This document shows positions 1 to 9,835 of a DNA stretch of 64,000 bases, one piece after another. Below the pieces are notes generated by a model. It saw only the letters and a program-made list of their open reading frames with translations, did no database searches and was not told the origin of the DNA. The translations under genes were made by a program, and so were the position numbers. The stretch comes from a virus: positions 1-64,000 of IMG/VR virus record IMGVR_UViG_3300028883_000048, one strand, 5' to 3'. Each line of letters opens with the position of its first letter. Positions within the stretch are counted from its first letter, which is position 1.

Positions 1-417
1 AATATCGCTGACAGCGCTACTGACTGGATTTCATTTCCGGTACAGATGTTAAGAGAGGTTAATGCTGACATTAATAAAATAAGCGGTGATGCTGTCGCGG
101 CGACAATGATGGAACAGTTGTTTGAGAATACTACCTCGGTTAATAACATGGAAATATTTTTTGATAACTCAGGTACCTACAAATTGCAATACATCAGCAG
201 TAACCTGACTGATATATATACTCATGTTAGAAACCTCGCTTTATATAATGGCGCTGTCGATGGCTGTACGCAAAAGTTTTTTCAAACAGACAATGTGAGC
301 GACTCTACAGTGACCTTTATTGCCGGGGATGATAAATATCAAATCAGATGGTACTATCGAATATTGCCCGACAATTCGGTCATCCTTGATTCGTCAATAG
401 TTGATAACAGGGAATAA
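1..417 (+). CDS. Partial tail-module protein of unknown function (5' end outside window)
   Basis: The reading frame is open from base 1, so this gene begins before the window; the first ATG at 46 is probably internal. It ends 5 bases before the P2 I-like tail gene, which places it among baseplate or fibre genes. The visible part is hydrophilic, with a central stretch rich in Asn, Tyr and Thr and no recognised motif. I do not recognise a family. A baseplate accessory or fibre segment is the likeliest role from position alone. Confidence 0.6.
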   Translation, partial: NIADSATDWISFPVQMLREVNADINKISGDAVAATMMEQLFENTTSVNNMEIFFDNSGTYKLQYISSNLTDIYTHVRNLALYNGAVDGCTQKFFQTDNVSDSTVTFIAGDDKYQIRWYYRILPDNSVILDSSIVDNRE

Positions 418-422
418 AAATT

Positions 423-1646
423 ATGCCTTTCGGAAAGCGCAAACCAAACACATCTCTGCCATGGCAGTTTATGCCCTCAAGGTCTGTTGAGACCGCTTAT
501 GCCAGCGAGGAACCGACTGAGAGAGAGTTTGTTGAGCCGTTGTTCTTACCCGATAAGGACAGTGGAAGCGAACAGCTTAATCGGTTTCTCAGCATCTTTG
601 AGGATAAACATCAAGAGCTTGAGACCTTCGCTCGCGATTTAAATAAGCTGTTATGGTATGATCGATGCCCCGCGAAATATATTTTTCGGGTTGCTCAAAA
701 TTTAGGTTTTCCTCTGCTGGATTCCCCTTATGCCTCTGAGTCGGAACGGCGTAATTTTCTAAAATGGACAACTTGGATATGGTTGAGAAAGGGCTCGGCT
801 CAAGCCCTTATTAAGCTCATAAATATCTTATGTTATAGTCTGGCTTTTAGCGAGAGCATGGCTGAGGATTTTATACTCAACTACCATAAAACCTATGACC
901 TTGAAAGCCGATTTCTCGAATCTGATCTCCATCAATTTAATGGCTCGGCTGATGGCTGGGCTAAGGAGGCATCGGGTTCTTCATGGACGCTATCGAGCAA
1001 CCGATATGTCGGCGTGGGTGATGGGACTGATGATAGAGATAACTGCTCACTGGTCGATAATGATTATCAAAATTTTTATGTTGAGACCGACTTTCAAATC
1101 CTTGGTGGGAGTGGAACCTACTATCCCTATTTTGGTATTATGCTCGCCTATACTTCAAGGGGCTATAATCTTGGTGTTTTTATTTATTCTGATGGTGGCA
1201 ATGATTACCTGAGAATATCTGGCTGGTATATGGGTTTTGAACTAATTCCAACTGGCTATAGGCTTCACGATATAACCGGGATGGTTGATTATAAGTCAGG
1301 CGTTCATAGATTAAAGGTTCATCTTAATAAGGAAAAGTTTAGTGTCGCCATCGATGACACGACTTTGATAACGCCGTTTACTTTCGAGGGTATTAATACA
1401 GCGTTTCACTTTGAGAGGAAAGGTTTATTCTCCAATGAATCAACCGAGGTTGCTTTTGATAATTTTAAGGTTGGAAAGCTCAGACCCATGGGGGTTCCTC
1501 GGTTATTAGGTGATGGCGCTGAAAAGAGTATTCGGCTTCGGCTTATAGGGTCTCCCGATAACGACACCGCAAAGCGGGCTTATCTGGCTGATGTTGTGCC
1601 AAGATATTTTGTGCCCTACGGTGTCGACGTAGAATGGATTACATAA
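423..1646 (+). CDS. P2 gpI-like tail/baseplate protein with inserted LamG-like domain
   Basis: The N-terminal 140 or so residues (Leu/Asp-rich start, then FLSIFEDKHQELETFARDL and a segment around YIFRVAQNLGFPLL) look like the phage tail protein I / TIGR02242 family, which links the baseplate to the fibres in P2-like phages and in contractile injection systems. The middle (about residues 165-345) is beta-rich with a pattern typical of concanavalin/LamG-like sandwiches (FYVETDFQI, GVHRLKVHLNKEKFSVAIDD, VAFDNFKVG). The C-terminus (VPRYFVPYGVDVEW) resembles the usual family end. P2 gpI is about 180 residues, so at 407 residues this is an expanded version with a probable glycan-binding insert. It is followed by fibre genes on the same strand. 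Confidence 0.72.
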   Translation: MPFGKRKPNTSLPWQFMPSRSVETAYASEEPTEREFVEPLFLPDKDSGSEQLNRFLSIFEDKHQELETFARDLNKLLWYDRCPAKYIFRVAQNLGFPLLDSPYASESERRNFLKWTTWIWLRKGSAQALIKLINILCYSLAFSESMAEDFILNYHKTYDLESRFLESDLHQFNGSADGWAKEASGSSWTLSSNRYVGVGDGTDDRDNCSLVDNDYQNFYVETDFQILGGSGTYYPYFGIMLAYTSRGYNLGVFIYSDGGNDYLRISGWYMGFELIPTGYRLHDITGMVDYKSGVHRLKVHLNKEKFSVAIDDTTLITPFTFEGINTAFHFERKGLFSNESTEVAFDNFKVGKLRPMGVPRLLGDGAEKSIRLRLIGSPDNDTAKRAYLADVVPRYFVPYGVDVEWIT

Positions 1647-1665
1647 TAATAGAATAGAGGTATAT

Positions 1666-2904
1666 ATGGCTGATATAACAAGAGATCATTTCTTAGAGAG
1701 CCGAGGGGTTTTAAAAAAGATATTTCAAAAAAACATACCCTTGCTCGATGCTGATCTTAACGAGCAGATCGATATTGTCAACACAAGACAGATGAGATTT
1801 CTGTCGGCTATGACCGAACAGGGACATAGGCGCTTTGGTGAGGGTTTTAATGTCATTCCCGATACCCCGGCGGGCAATACCTGTGTTGTCAAAGCTGGTT
1901 TTATAGCCGTCGAGATCGATACGGATTTATCGGTTCTGATACGACTGGCAACTGACACCGATGTGACTGGCTGGACTACACCCTCAGGTAACAGAACCGA
2001 TTACCTATATGTCGATGTCTCCTTTGATGAGATCGACTCAACCGAAGATTCTAATCTAATTAACCCCTCTGCCGACTGTGAAACCGCTATTGATTATCGA
2101 ATGTCATGGCAGTTTGTGAAATCACAGGGAGGCACAACCAGCCCACCAAGCGGTCATGTCTACGTGGCTCTGGCGCAAATCCAGCGCGGTTCAGGTGATT
2201 CACAAATAACCTCTGATGATATTACGATGCTTGTTGATGATATTATTACAGATCGGGCTGAGTTTAATATCGCTGGTGATTTATTTGTCGGTAATGATAT
2301 CGACTGCGATGGGGCTGTTAATATTCTTGAAACCCTTGATATCTCGGGTAAAGTGACAATCGATGATGATCAGGATATAACAGGCAACCTCGATGTCGAT
2401 GGCACGGCTAATATTGCTGAAAATTTGACTTGCCAGAACGATATCATATTGAGCCCAAGCAATACTGTCGATGGTGTTGATGTCAGTGCCTTAGGTGATA
2501 TAATCTACTCTATGCCTCTATTGGTTGATATCTCGTCATCAAACAATGGCGTTGAGGCCGTATGGTCTGCCGCGACCGATAGTTATCCGGCTTTTACATC
2601 TGTATCGGCTTCCGGTGAAGAGGTTAAGGGTGTATGGATGTATGTCAAGCAATCTCAGCATAATAAGATCAAAGCCTATGTCGAAAACTACTCGACCGAT
2701 ACTGTTGGGCATATAATTCTCCGGGTGGGCTCATCTGCCGAACACGATATAACCTCAACAATCGGCGGGACTTGGAACGGTCATACATTTACGGTTGATA
2801 TATCGAGTTTAACTGATGGTCAACCCTACGAAATCAAATTTATCCACAAGAACGGCAATACCCTAAGGAGCCGTAAACTTGTTATTTGGGCAACCTACGA
2901 ATAA
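1666..2904 (+). CDS. Tail fibre / baseplate-attached protein with DUF6519-like N-terminus
   Basis: Starts after a good ribosome site (AGAGG upstream of 1666). The first 40 residues (ITRDHFLESRGVL...PLLDADLNEQ) resemble the baseplate-binding N-terminus of DUF6519/DUF4815-type tail proteins, where a 'Q..VPLLDADWNE' segment is typical. Residues about 190-270 form a run of short beta-strands alternating with Asp/Gly/Asn turns (IDCDGAVNI, LDISGKVTI, ITGNLDVDGTANI), typical of a fibrous beta-helix shaft. The C-terminal 130 residues look like a beta-sandwich tip. It lies directly downstream of the P2 I-like gene, the usual place for a fibre. The family call is by N-terminal pattern only. Confidence 0.6.
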   Translation: MADITRDHFLESRGVLKKIFQKNIPLLDADLNEQIDIVNTRQMRFLSAMTEQGHRRFGEGFNVIPDTPAGNTCVVKAGFIAVEIDTDLSVLIRLATDTDVTGWTTPSGNRTDYLYVDVSFDEIDSTEDSNLINPSADCETAIDYRMSWQFVKSQGGTTSPPSGHVYVALAQIQRGSGDSQITSDDITMLVDDIITDRAEFNIAGDLFVGNDIDCDGAVNILETLDISGKVTIDDDQDITGNLDVDGTANIAENLTCQNDIILSPSNTVDGVDVSALGDIIYSMPLLVDISSSNNGVEAVWSAATDSYPAFTSVSASGEEVKGVWMYVKQSQHNKIKAYVENYSTDTVGHIILRVGSSAEHDITSTIGGTWNGHTFTVDISSLTDGQPYEIKFIHKNGNTLRSRKLVIWATYE

Positions 2905-2915
2905 GGTTCTTATCG

Positions 2916-3434
2916 ATGTCAATAGCTGTATTTGATTATCTAAAATGTATCGGCGAAAACGCCGAAACTGAAACTAATTGCTATAAACATCCTTGTTTCT
3001 TGAGCTCCGATCTGGTGAGTATCGAGACAGGCGACTACCCGGTTCCTAAACCACAATCAGGCTCATATAGTTATAGTTTTGAGATCAGAATCAGAATGAA
3101 GGCCACAACTTTACCGGATAATAAATGTGAAAACTTTGAGATATGGGTTGAATGGGAAAACCCGCCTCGGGATGGTTTAACGGTCTTTGCTGGTAATGAT
3201 TCTGGCTCTCATACCCCTACCGACAATCAGTCCTCTTATGCTACTCATGATTTATATGATGATCATAATGGTCAATCAAACGGTCTTACTTGGGATAGCA
3301 CGACCGAGATAACATCGGGCGGGGGCTCAAATCAAAAGACCATCACGTTGGTTTTACAGGCTCGCATCGATAATACTGTCATACAGGGTGATGTTCCTAC
3401 AATGCATATATGTATAGGGTACGATGAATATTAA
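2916..3434 (+). CDS. Hypothetical fibre-region protein
   Basis: I chose the ATG at 2916 because AAGGT lies 8 bases upstream; the longer frame from 2886 overlaps the previous gene. The product (172 residues) is beta-rich with many Asp, Ser and Gly and no membrane segment. It has a cysteine-containing N-terminus (YLKCIGENAETETNC). No family is recognised. Tight spacing on both sides suggests an operon with the fibre genes, perhaps as a tip or fibre-associated subunit. Confidence 0.5.
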   Translation: MSIAVFDYLKCIGENAETETNCYKHPCFLSSDLVSIETGDYPVPKPQSGSYSYSFEIRIRMKATTLPDNKCENFEIWVEWENPPRDGLTVFAGNDSGSHTPTDNQSSYATHDLYDDHNGQSNGLTWDSTTEITSGGGSNQKTITLVLQARIDNTVIQGDVPTMHICIGYDEY

Positions 3435-3780
3435 CAATAACGAACTTTATGTTTGGGAGATCGAGTTCTCGGATGGCTCGGTTATTACCCGGGCAGACAA
3501 CGAAAAGGCCTCGAATACCGATAGACATATAAACCCCAATGACCCGCCAAAACAGGCTGTGCAAATAAGATTTAAATCGATAAGCTTTGAACCTGTTGTT
3601 GTTGATATCCCGGAGGGTGCTCAGCCCGTCTGTAGCTTGTTTAACTGTACTCGAGATGGTATTCGCTATGGTGTTATCCTAAAAGCGGGCTATCGGTTGA
3701 ATGGTATCAGGTTTTATCTGAAAAGGTATATCGGTCTCGAAGATAATAAGACCGAGTTGATTACGGAGTTTGATATATAA
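3424..3780 (+). CDS. Hypothetical small fibre-region protein
   Basis: 118 residues, overlapping the previous gene by 11 bases and the next start by one base (TAATG), so translation is probably coupled. The N-terminus reads like a short beta-strand domain (YVWEIEFSDGSVI). No recognised family. The position just before the giant adhesin suggests a structural or chaperone role, but that is only inference from order. Confidence 0.5.
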   Translation: MNINNNELYVWEIEFSDGSVITRADNEKASNTDRHINPNDPPKQAVQIRFKSISFEPVVVDIPEGAQPVCSLFNCTRDGIRYGVILKAGYRLNGIRFYLKRYIGLEDNKTELITEFDI

Positions 3781-6700
3781 TGTCTGATCAATTAACGCTC
3801 AGGCCATGTTCAGACGGGACATTTATCGATTGGGGGTGCTATCCCACGGGTGATAAATACGCCACCATCGACGAGGTTACCCCCGATGATAGTGATTATA
3901 TATCTGCCTCGATAGCTTTCACGGCCAAGAAAATCACCTTCGGCATAGACTCAAGTCAAACGGGCGTATTGGATGGCGCAACCATTAATAAGGTTACGCT
4001 TAAATGGAACGGAAAATTCACAAAGACAATGGGGGGTGACCCTTTTGTCTATCCTCTCACCTATGATGGCTCTAATACAGATCAAGGCTCTGGTGTCGTA
4101 ATGGACAATGGTACTTACGATGATCATCAAGCAGATTTCGAAGATGCTCCCGATGGAGGGGATTGGTCAAAATCAAAAATTGATTCGGGTGAGTTTGGTT
4201 TTAATACGAGCACAGGTTTTGGCTCTACCTTATTTATCTGCCAGTTTGAAATCATAGTTGATTACGATGGTGGCTCATCTAATTACCCGGCTCCCACGTC
4301 CCTACAAGCGGACAGATCAACAAACCCTACCTCTTGCTCGGAGGTTCCGGGATTCACAGCAGTATTTAATGATGGCTCTCGAGGCGATACCGTCGATCGT
4401 TGTCAGATACAGGTATCAGAACAATCCGATTTCTCGGATGATAATGTATGGAACGACTCTCCGGGCGATGACCCTACTGGCGAGGATTGGAACGATATAG
4501 ACGATCTGACTGATGGCAATACCAGCCAAGCAGTTCAATATGGTGGCTCATATTTAGAGAACGGTAAAATCTATTACTGGCGTATTCGCTTTGGGCAATT
4601 TACGGGAGATCATAATATCTCTGACTGGTCTACAGGTACGGCAACTATAGCAGGGCCATGGAAACGTCAATGGGAATATCCCGATTATGGCCGACGGAAT
4701 CGATTAATCTTTGGAGAATTTCATCCTGCTATACCAGCGGGTGCGTCTGTTAGCTTTCCGCTTCCAACAGGATTACGAAAAGAAATATCTGGCAATCGTG
4801 GTTGTTGTGATGAATCAGTGCAGGATTCTGGCGGTTGGATGGATATCGGCGTTCATAATAATATTCATTATTGGTTGTTCTTATCAAAACCAGAGGATAA
4901 TGGTAATTACGCGATATACATACAGGCTCAGAACCTACTAACCCAAGAGTTTGGAACGCCCTATAAGATCGCTGATAGCGGTGCATCATCTGACACTCAT
5001 TACTTCCCCACTGGTGTAATAGACGCTGATGGCTATATTCATGTATTTTATGGCTGTCATACGTCATCAATAAAATATAGGCGTTCGGCTGTTGCCGGTG
5101 AATCAGGATGTTTTGATGGTGAGACCTCTGGCTGGTCAGCAATGAGTGATATTTCGGGTATGTATACGTATCCACAAGCGTTTATAATCCCCTCTGATGG
5201 AAGGATATATTTATTCGCGAGACAGAATAAGCACGCATTTTGTTTTTTTTACAGCGACAACAATGGCACATCTTGGGATGGGGCGCATACAGTTCTCGAT
5301 GATGATACTCAAAACAGAGTTTATTGTTATGGTACTCGCTTTGACCCCGATACCGAAACATTCCATGTCGCTTATACATGGGTTTATTCAAACCCGCCAA
5401 CAAACGACAATGAACAGTATTATGATACCGTCTGTTATATGCAAAGCACTTATGACCCCGAAGAAGATGATGGTTTTGTAAAATGGTATGGTCTTAATCC
5501 CTCTATAGTTGGATTTTTGGTCTCTGTTGGTACAACCGATACTGATGTAATCAATAGGGCCGGTTCGTACACAATAATAGACGCTGAGGATTCTATTGTG
5601 CGCGGTGGCCGGGTACATCAGTATTTTGTTATCAGTATGATTCTCTATAGTGATAGTGGTGTAATGCGTCCGCTAATATTTTATATCGACAAATTTGGCG
5701 AGCCTCCCGGGAGTTTTGCCGATAAGGTCGCTGTCAATTGTGTTAAATTCGACTGGATAGTTCCATCTGATGGCTGGACAACCACTCGCATCTCTGAGGA
5801 TTTAGATCAATATCTGGTGGCAACCCGACAAAACGCAACTGGCAATCAAAACTCTGATACCAAAGAGATCAAGGTATATATGTCAACTCAGGGCAATAAT
5901 TACCTTCATCAGATACCCGACGGAGATATCTCATCATCTAACTGCACTCCTAAAACTGGCTCTGATAATTATGCGATGGTTGATGAAGCGCCTTTTGAAT
6001 GTGATGGTGATGATCAATATATCTCATTAGCGAATCAGGCTCATTGTCTGTTATCGAGCTCCAAAGATTCAACCAACTCTGATATTAATCTCGATGATTA
6101 TAAAATACTTGGAATCGAGGTTGAGGCTGTTGTCAGGATGTTTAACTCTACCACTGGGGGTAAGATCAAACTCTATCTCAATGATGGTTCGACCGATGAT
6201 GAGGGCGACGAACAAAATGTTGAGAATGATAAATATGCCGTGTTTAAAGACTTCTGGCAGGGCGACCCTTTCGAATCAACCGACTGGACATTCTCAACCG
6301 GGAAGTCGGTCTATTTTGGAATCAAACAAACCGTAACAGGCAAGGGCGTTCTGGTCACACGATTGATAAAAAAATATTATGTGACCAGCGCCATCGATCC
6401 TAAGTACAACTCATCAAAAATAATTGAAATGATATCTGATGATGAAGGTGATACATGGTCTTATAGAATGCTTGAAGGTGATTGTCTGGCTGGTGTTCCG
6501 ATTATAACAACCGCTCATCACCTGATCAATAAACAGATCAGTATTATGTGGTGTGCTGGCAATAAGGTCTTTACCTCAACTGATGCTTGGGAACAATGGA
6601 CGAAGGTTCGACCCGATGGCCTTGATGTAAAAGTTGATTCTGGTGGTACACAGATTGACAGGGTAATCGATTATCCCAATACTGTTGATTCCCGGGTTCA

Positions 6701-9700
6701 GATCAAACTCCCTGTTGCTGTCGCTGAGAATGAAAAATATCCACCTAAAGATATATTTGTATACACCACAAAACCCAGCGAGACAACTGACCCTCAAGGT
6801 GACCCCGATGATTCTTATAATTACTGGGAGAGCTTTGAAGATATTGATGAAGATGAGGGGCTTGCGACCTATGACGCAACGTGGACTGTAAGTTCGGGTT
6901 CATTCAAGGGCTATAGAAATCCTCCTAATCATGCCAATAAAAGATATTCCGGTCAAGGTGCTATTGAGTCCCAAACCAGCGCCGTCTCGCTGGCATACAA
7001 AAATATAGACGCAACTGGTTTAACCGATGTGATGTTCATTGCATCTTTCTGGTGCGAAAGTGCTGGTGATGATTATCGTTGTTGGATTGGCATCAAGGGC
7101 GATACGGGTAAAGAGTTTAGAGTTGGAATAATCACCTCAAGCGGATATGGTTGTTATTATGATGGGAGCTCATGGCATAACAATACATCTCAATCGATTA
7201 AATATCAACAGATGCACATTGCTAAAATACAGGTTACCTCAAAAGGTTGTTCGGCGTGGATTGATGATTATCAAATTTGTGAGGAAGTTCTCGAAGCAAA
7301 TACACCTGTTAAGCTGAAAGATATTTATCTCAGGGCTCCCGGCCAATCATTCTTTGATGCGTTACGCATAGTGACCAATATAGAAAAATCCAGTGATGAA
7401 CAAACGATCGCTCAAGCCGATGTAACGAACAAAAATGTTGAGGTTAGGGTTGCTGGCTATTCTGATGCTGAATATGTTGCAATGCTTGATGGCAAGATGG
7501 ACTTCACCGAGGATGAGTATTGCGAATATATAACAGAAATCAAATTAAAAATGAGAGCAAAAGACGCCTCTTTTGATAATAATGGAACTGTCAAATTAGA
7601 TATCTATGTCAGTAATGATGATATTTATGATGAAGATGATCTTGATACTACAGTATATGATGCGACCATGACAAGCGTGGACAGTGACTGGACATCACAG
7701 ACCTTTACTCTCGGTTTAACAGAAAGCGGAGATTACGAGATATCATTAACTCAAAATAAATCTCTCAAGGTCTCAGCCGTTTATTCGTCGGGTTCGAGTA
7801 CGGATATAGAAATCGAGGAAATAAAATATACCTATAAGATACAAGATGTTAATATCACGCTTGACGATGAAGAACAAAACGGGCTCTCTTGTGATATGAC
7901 TGTTCTTGGTGAGGGTAATGATTATCTGCTTATAGATATGAATATCAATGGCGAGCTGATGTTATTGGAAAACAAACTACCCGTCGAATATCAAGGTTCC
8001 CTTAATACCTCAGATATGATTGTCATCGAAGCCCTCAAGAGGATATTTAACACCGACCGTCTGTTAATAGATCAACTGCGAGCCATCCCGGTTGTTAATG
8101 AGTTATTGGTTTCTCACCTACTGGCGGTTACAGGCGAAAGTAAAATCAACATCGACAATCAGAAAAGTGAAGCCATAATAAACAAGACGATCTTGGATTT
8201 TATAGAAACGCTGATAACCGCAAAAAGTTTTAAGGTAGATATCGGTTCCCAGAGTTCTCTAACATATAGTCTGCCGATCGATCATCTTAAGGGGGTAAAA
8301 AACCTCGATAGTTATCCTATTGAATGGAAAGCCCCATTGACCACCAGTAAATGCTTATTCATTGAGAATAAAAAACCTTATCTGAGCAGAGAGACAATCC
8401 CGGTCGAGAACCTAAAGACCTATATTGTCGATAATGACATTTCGATCGAATGTGCTGACAGGGCATTAACCTACGATCAGCTTCCTGTTGAATGGAAAAA
8501 CCCAATAGATAATGATTTTAAATTGCCTATTGAGTTTAAGGGTCAATTTCAAACCGAGCAGACTATTCCACTTGAAAGCCTGAAGACAACCGAGGATTTA
8601 TTTAAAACCTCAATATCATTCTCTGGCTATCTAACAACCGATAATCACCTCCTGACCGAATGGGCGAAGACCAATACGATCGTCCGGCGCTTTATCATCG
8701 ATGCGACCGAGAGGGTGAGCTCGTCTTTTAAATTGCTTGTTGATCATTTAAAATACTATTCAGCTCACAGCTCTACACCGATCGACCTCAATAGGCTTGT
8801 CGCTATTGTTCAAAAGCTTCCACTCGAGTATAAGGGCAGTCAGCAAGTCGAGGCCTTTTTGCGGATGCCAATCGACTGGCGTGTCTCGTTAGATACTGAG
8901 AATAGGCTGAGAGTTGAAACGACCTCAACTTCATCATCGGTCTATCAATTAAGACACGAATATATCAAGGGTATATCCAGCGTGATCAGGGCGCCGATTG
9001 AATATCGGGCAATCACTTCTATATTGTCACGAATCACGACCGATTGGGCAAGACGAATACAGACCGATAACAAACTCCCGATCGATTATTCCGGCTTGTC
9101 ATCATCTGATTTTAAAATCCCGATCGAGAACATTAAGGGATTAATTCAAGATCATAAATTGCCCATCGAGTTCTCGGGTTCGACTTGGATATTAGGGGAG
9201 TTTGCACTCCCGATCGATTGGCGTAATCACCTGAGCACCGATGATAAAATATCAATCGATCTTTCTAACCGGATAAAAACCTATGATCGTTTGGTGGTTG
9301 ATTATGGTGTGGGTGTTGAATATAACATAAAGCTCCCGACCGATTATCAGAATATTGTTACCTCTTGTGAGAGGGCGATCATTCACTGGCTTGAGAGAAT
9401 TCAAGCAATTGCTCACCTGTCTATCGAATGGGCTGGCTCATTAACTGTAACAGATTCCTCTCTGAGACTAACAATCGATTACGGTAACGGCGTTGCAACA
9501 ACCAGCTCAATATCAATCGAATATCTTAGGGCTATATGTCAGAAATATAATATACCCCTCGAATGGGCTGGAACTCTCTATGCGTTTATTTCTCATCTCG
9601 AGGCCAGCTTGATTCTCCCGGGTACTATAAACGTAGAGATAAAAACCCCATGCCTGTCATCTGCGATATTAAGAGCCGGGAGTATTACGGTTAAAGAATT

Positions 9701-9830
9701 ACGACAAATCGCGGCCGATCAGCTCTCTCAAACAATAATGAAATCAGACGGTTCGATAACAGCTCAGTTGAGAGATGCTAATGCGACAAACTTCTCAAAA
9801 ACATATAGAGGCAACAATAACAAGGAATAA
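3780..9830 (+). CDS. Giant tail adhesin (2016 aa): beta-sandwich, FN3-like, propeller, LamG-like and 14-residue repeat shaft
   Basis: This is the largest protein of the window. Residues 1-160 are a beta-sandwich-like domain. Residues about 165-290 look like a fibronectin-III/Ig domain (proline-rich start, ending in YYWRIRFG). Residues about 340-960 have the recurring strand-turn pattern of a BNR/sialidase-like propeller (for example GVIDADGYIHVFYG and DDEGDTWSYRML, an Asp-box-like turn). Residues about 1030-1200 resemble a LamG/concanavalin sandwich. From residue 1399 to 1938 there are 38 tandem copies of a 14-residue unit (listed separately), followed by a 78-residue tail. No catalytic sialidase residues could be assigned. 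The likely role is host-surface binding as a long side fibre or tail-tip adhesin. Confidence 0.75.
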   Translation: MSDQLTLRPCSDGTFIDWGCYPTGDKYATIDEVTPDDSDYISASIAFTAKKITFGIDSSQTGVLDGATINKVTLKWNGKFTKTMGGDPFVYPLTYDGSNTDQGSGVVMDNGTYDDHQADFEDAPDGGDWSKSKIDSGEFGFNTSTGFGSTLFICQFEIIVDYDGGSSNYPAPTSLQADRSTNPTSCSEVPGFTAVFNDGSRGDTVDRCQIQVSEQSDFSDDNVWNDSPGDDPTGEDWNDIDDLTDGNTSQAVQYGGSYLENGKIYYWRIRFGQFTGDHNISDWSTGTATIAGPWKRQWEYPDYGRRNRLIFGEFHPAIPAGASVSFPLPTGLRKEISGNRGCCDESVQDSGGWMDIGVHNNIHYWLFLSKPEDNGNYAIYIQAQNLLTQEFGTPYKIADSGASSDTHYFPTGVIDADGYIHVFYGCHTSSIKYRRSAVAGESGCFDGETSGWSAMSDISGMYTYPQAFIIPSDGRIYLFARQNKHAFCFFYSDNNGTSWDGAHTVLDDDTQNRVYCYGTRFDPDTETFHVAYTWVYSNPPTNDNEQYYDTVCYMQSTYDPEEDDGFVKWYGLNPSIVGFLVSVGTTDTDVINRAGSYTIIDAEDSIVRGGRVHQYFVISMILYSDSGVMRPLIFYIDKFGEPPGSFADKVAVNCVKFDWIVPSDGWTTTRISEDLDQYLVATRQNATGNQNSDTKEIKVYMSTQGNNYLHQIPDGDISSSNCTPKTGSDNYAMVDEAPFECDGDDQYISLANQAHCLLSSSKDSTNSDINLDDYKILGIEVEAVVRMFNSTTGGKIKLYLNDGSTDDEGDEQNVENDKYAVFKDFWQGDPFESTDWTFSTGKSVYFGIKQTVTGKGVLVTRLIKKYYVTSAIDPKYNSSKIIEMISDDEGDTWSYRMLEGDCLAGVPIITTAHHLINKQISIMWCAGNKVFTSTDAWEQWTKVRPDGLDVKVDSGGTQIDRVIDYPNTVDSRVQIKLPVAVAENEKYPPKDIFVYTTKPSETTDPQGDPDDSYNYWESFEDIDEDEGLATYDATWTVSSGSFKGYRNPPNHANKRYSGQGAIESQTSAVSLAYKNIDATGLTDVMFIASFWCESAGDDYRCWIGIKGDTGKEFRVGIITSSGYGCYYDGSSWHNNTSQSIKYQQMHIAKIQVTSKGCSAWIDDYQICEEVLEANTPVKLKDIYLRAPGQSFFDALRIVTNIEKSSDEQTIAQADVTNKNVEVRVAGYSDAEYVAMLDGKMDFTEDEYCEYITEIKLKMRAKDASFDNNGTVKLDIYVSNDDIYDEDDLDTTVYDATMTSVDSDWTSQTFTLGLTESGDYEISLTQNKSLKVSAVYSSGSSTDIEIEEIKYTYKIQDVNITLDDEEQNGLSCDMTVLGEGNDYLLIDMNINGELMLLENKLPVEYQGSLNTSDMIVIEALKRIFNTDRLLIDQLRAIPVVNELLVSHLLAVTGESKINIDNQKSEAIINKTILDFIETLITAKSFKVDIGSQSSLTYSLPIDHLKGVKNLDSYPIEWKAPLTTSKCLFIENKKPYLSRETIPVENLKTYIVDNDISIECADRALTYDQLPVEWKNPIDNDFKLPIEFKGQFQTEQTIPLESLKTTEDLFKTSISFSGYLTTDNHLLTEWAKTNTIVRRFIIDATERVSSSFKLLVDHLKYYSAHSSTPIDLNRLVAIVQKLPLEYKGSQQVEAFLRMPIDWRVSLDTENRLRVETTSTSSSVYQLRHEYIKGISSVIRAPIEYRAITSILSRITTDWARRIQTDNKLPIDYSGLSSSDFKIPIENIKGLIQDHKLPIEFSGSTWILGEFALPIDWRNHLSTDDKISIDLSNRIKTYDRLVVDYGVGVEYNIKLPTDYQNIVTSCERAIIHWLERIQAIAHLSIEWAGSLTVTDSSLRLTIDYGNGVATTSSISIEYLRAICQKYNIPLEWAGTLYAFISHLEASLILPGTINVEIKTPCLSSAILRAGSITVKELRQIAADQLSQTIMKSDGSITAQLRDANATNFSKTYRGNNNKE
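7974..9593 (+). repeat. 38 tandem 14-residue (42-base) protein repeats in the giant adhesin
   Basis: Aligning residues 1399-1938 gives 38 consecutive units. Thirty-four are exactly 14 residues, and the few others carry 1-3 extra residues. The consensus is [K/R/S]-[L/I]-P-[I/V]-[E/D]-[W/Y/F/H]-x-x-x-[L/I]-x-[T/S]-x-[N/D]; examples are KLPIEFKGQFQTEQ and KLPIDYSGLSSSDF. The hydrophobic-acidic-aromatic core alternates as in beta-strands. The DNA copies have diverged, so the array is old and held by protein structure, not recently duplicated. Confidence 0.9.
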
Positions 9831-9835
9831 AGATC

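Noticed and set aside
895-1212. A 105-residue + strand frame inside the P2 I-like gene
   Set aside because: Different frame of a well-supported gene, no ribosome site, hydrophobic by frame bias.
4750-5175. A 141-residue - strand frame inside the giant adhesin
   Set aside because: Antisense to a convincing gene, no promoter or ribosome site, His/Tyr/Arg composition typical of a shadow frame.
3780-9830. Sialidase enzyme
   Set aside because: The propeller-like part has Asp-box-like turns but no set of catalytic Arg, Tyr and Glu could be identified, so an enzyme call is not supported.
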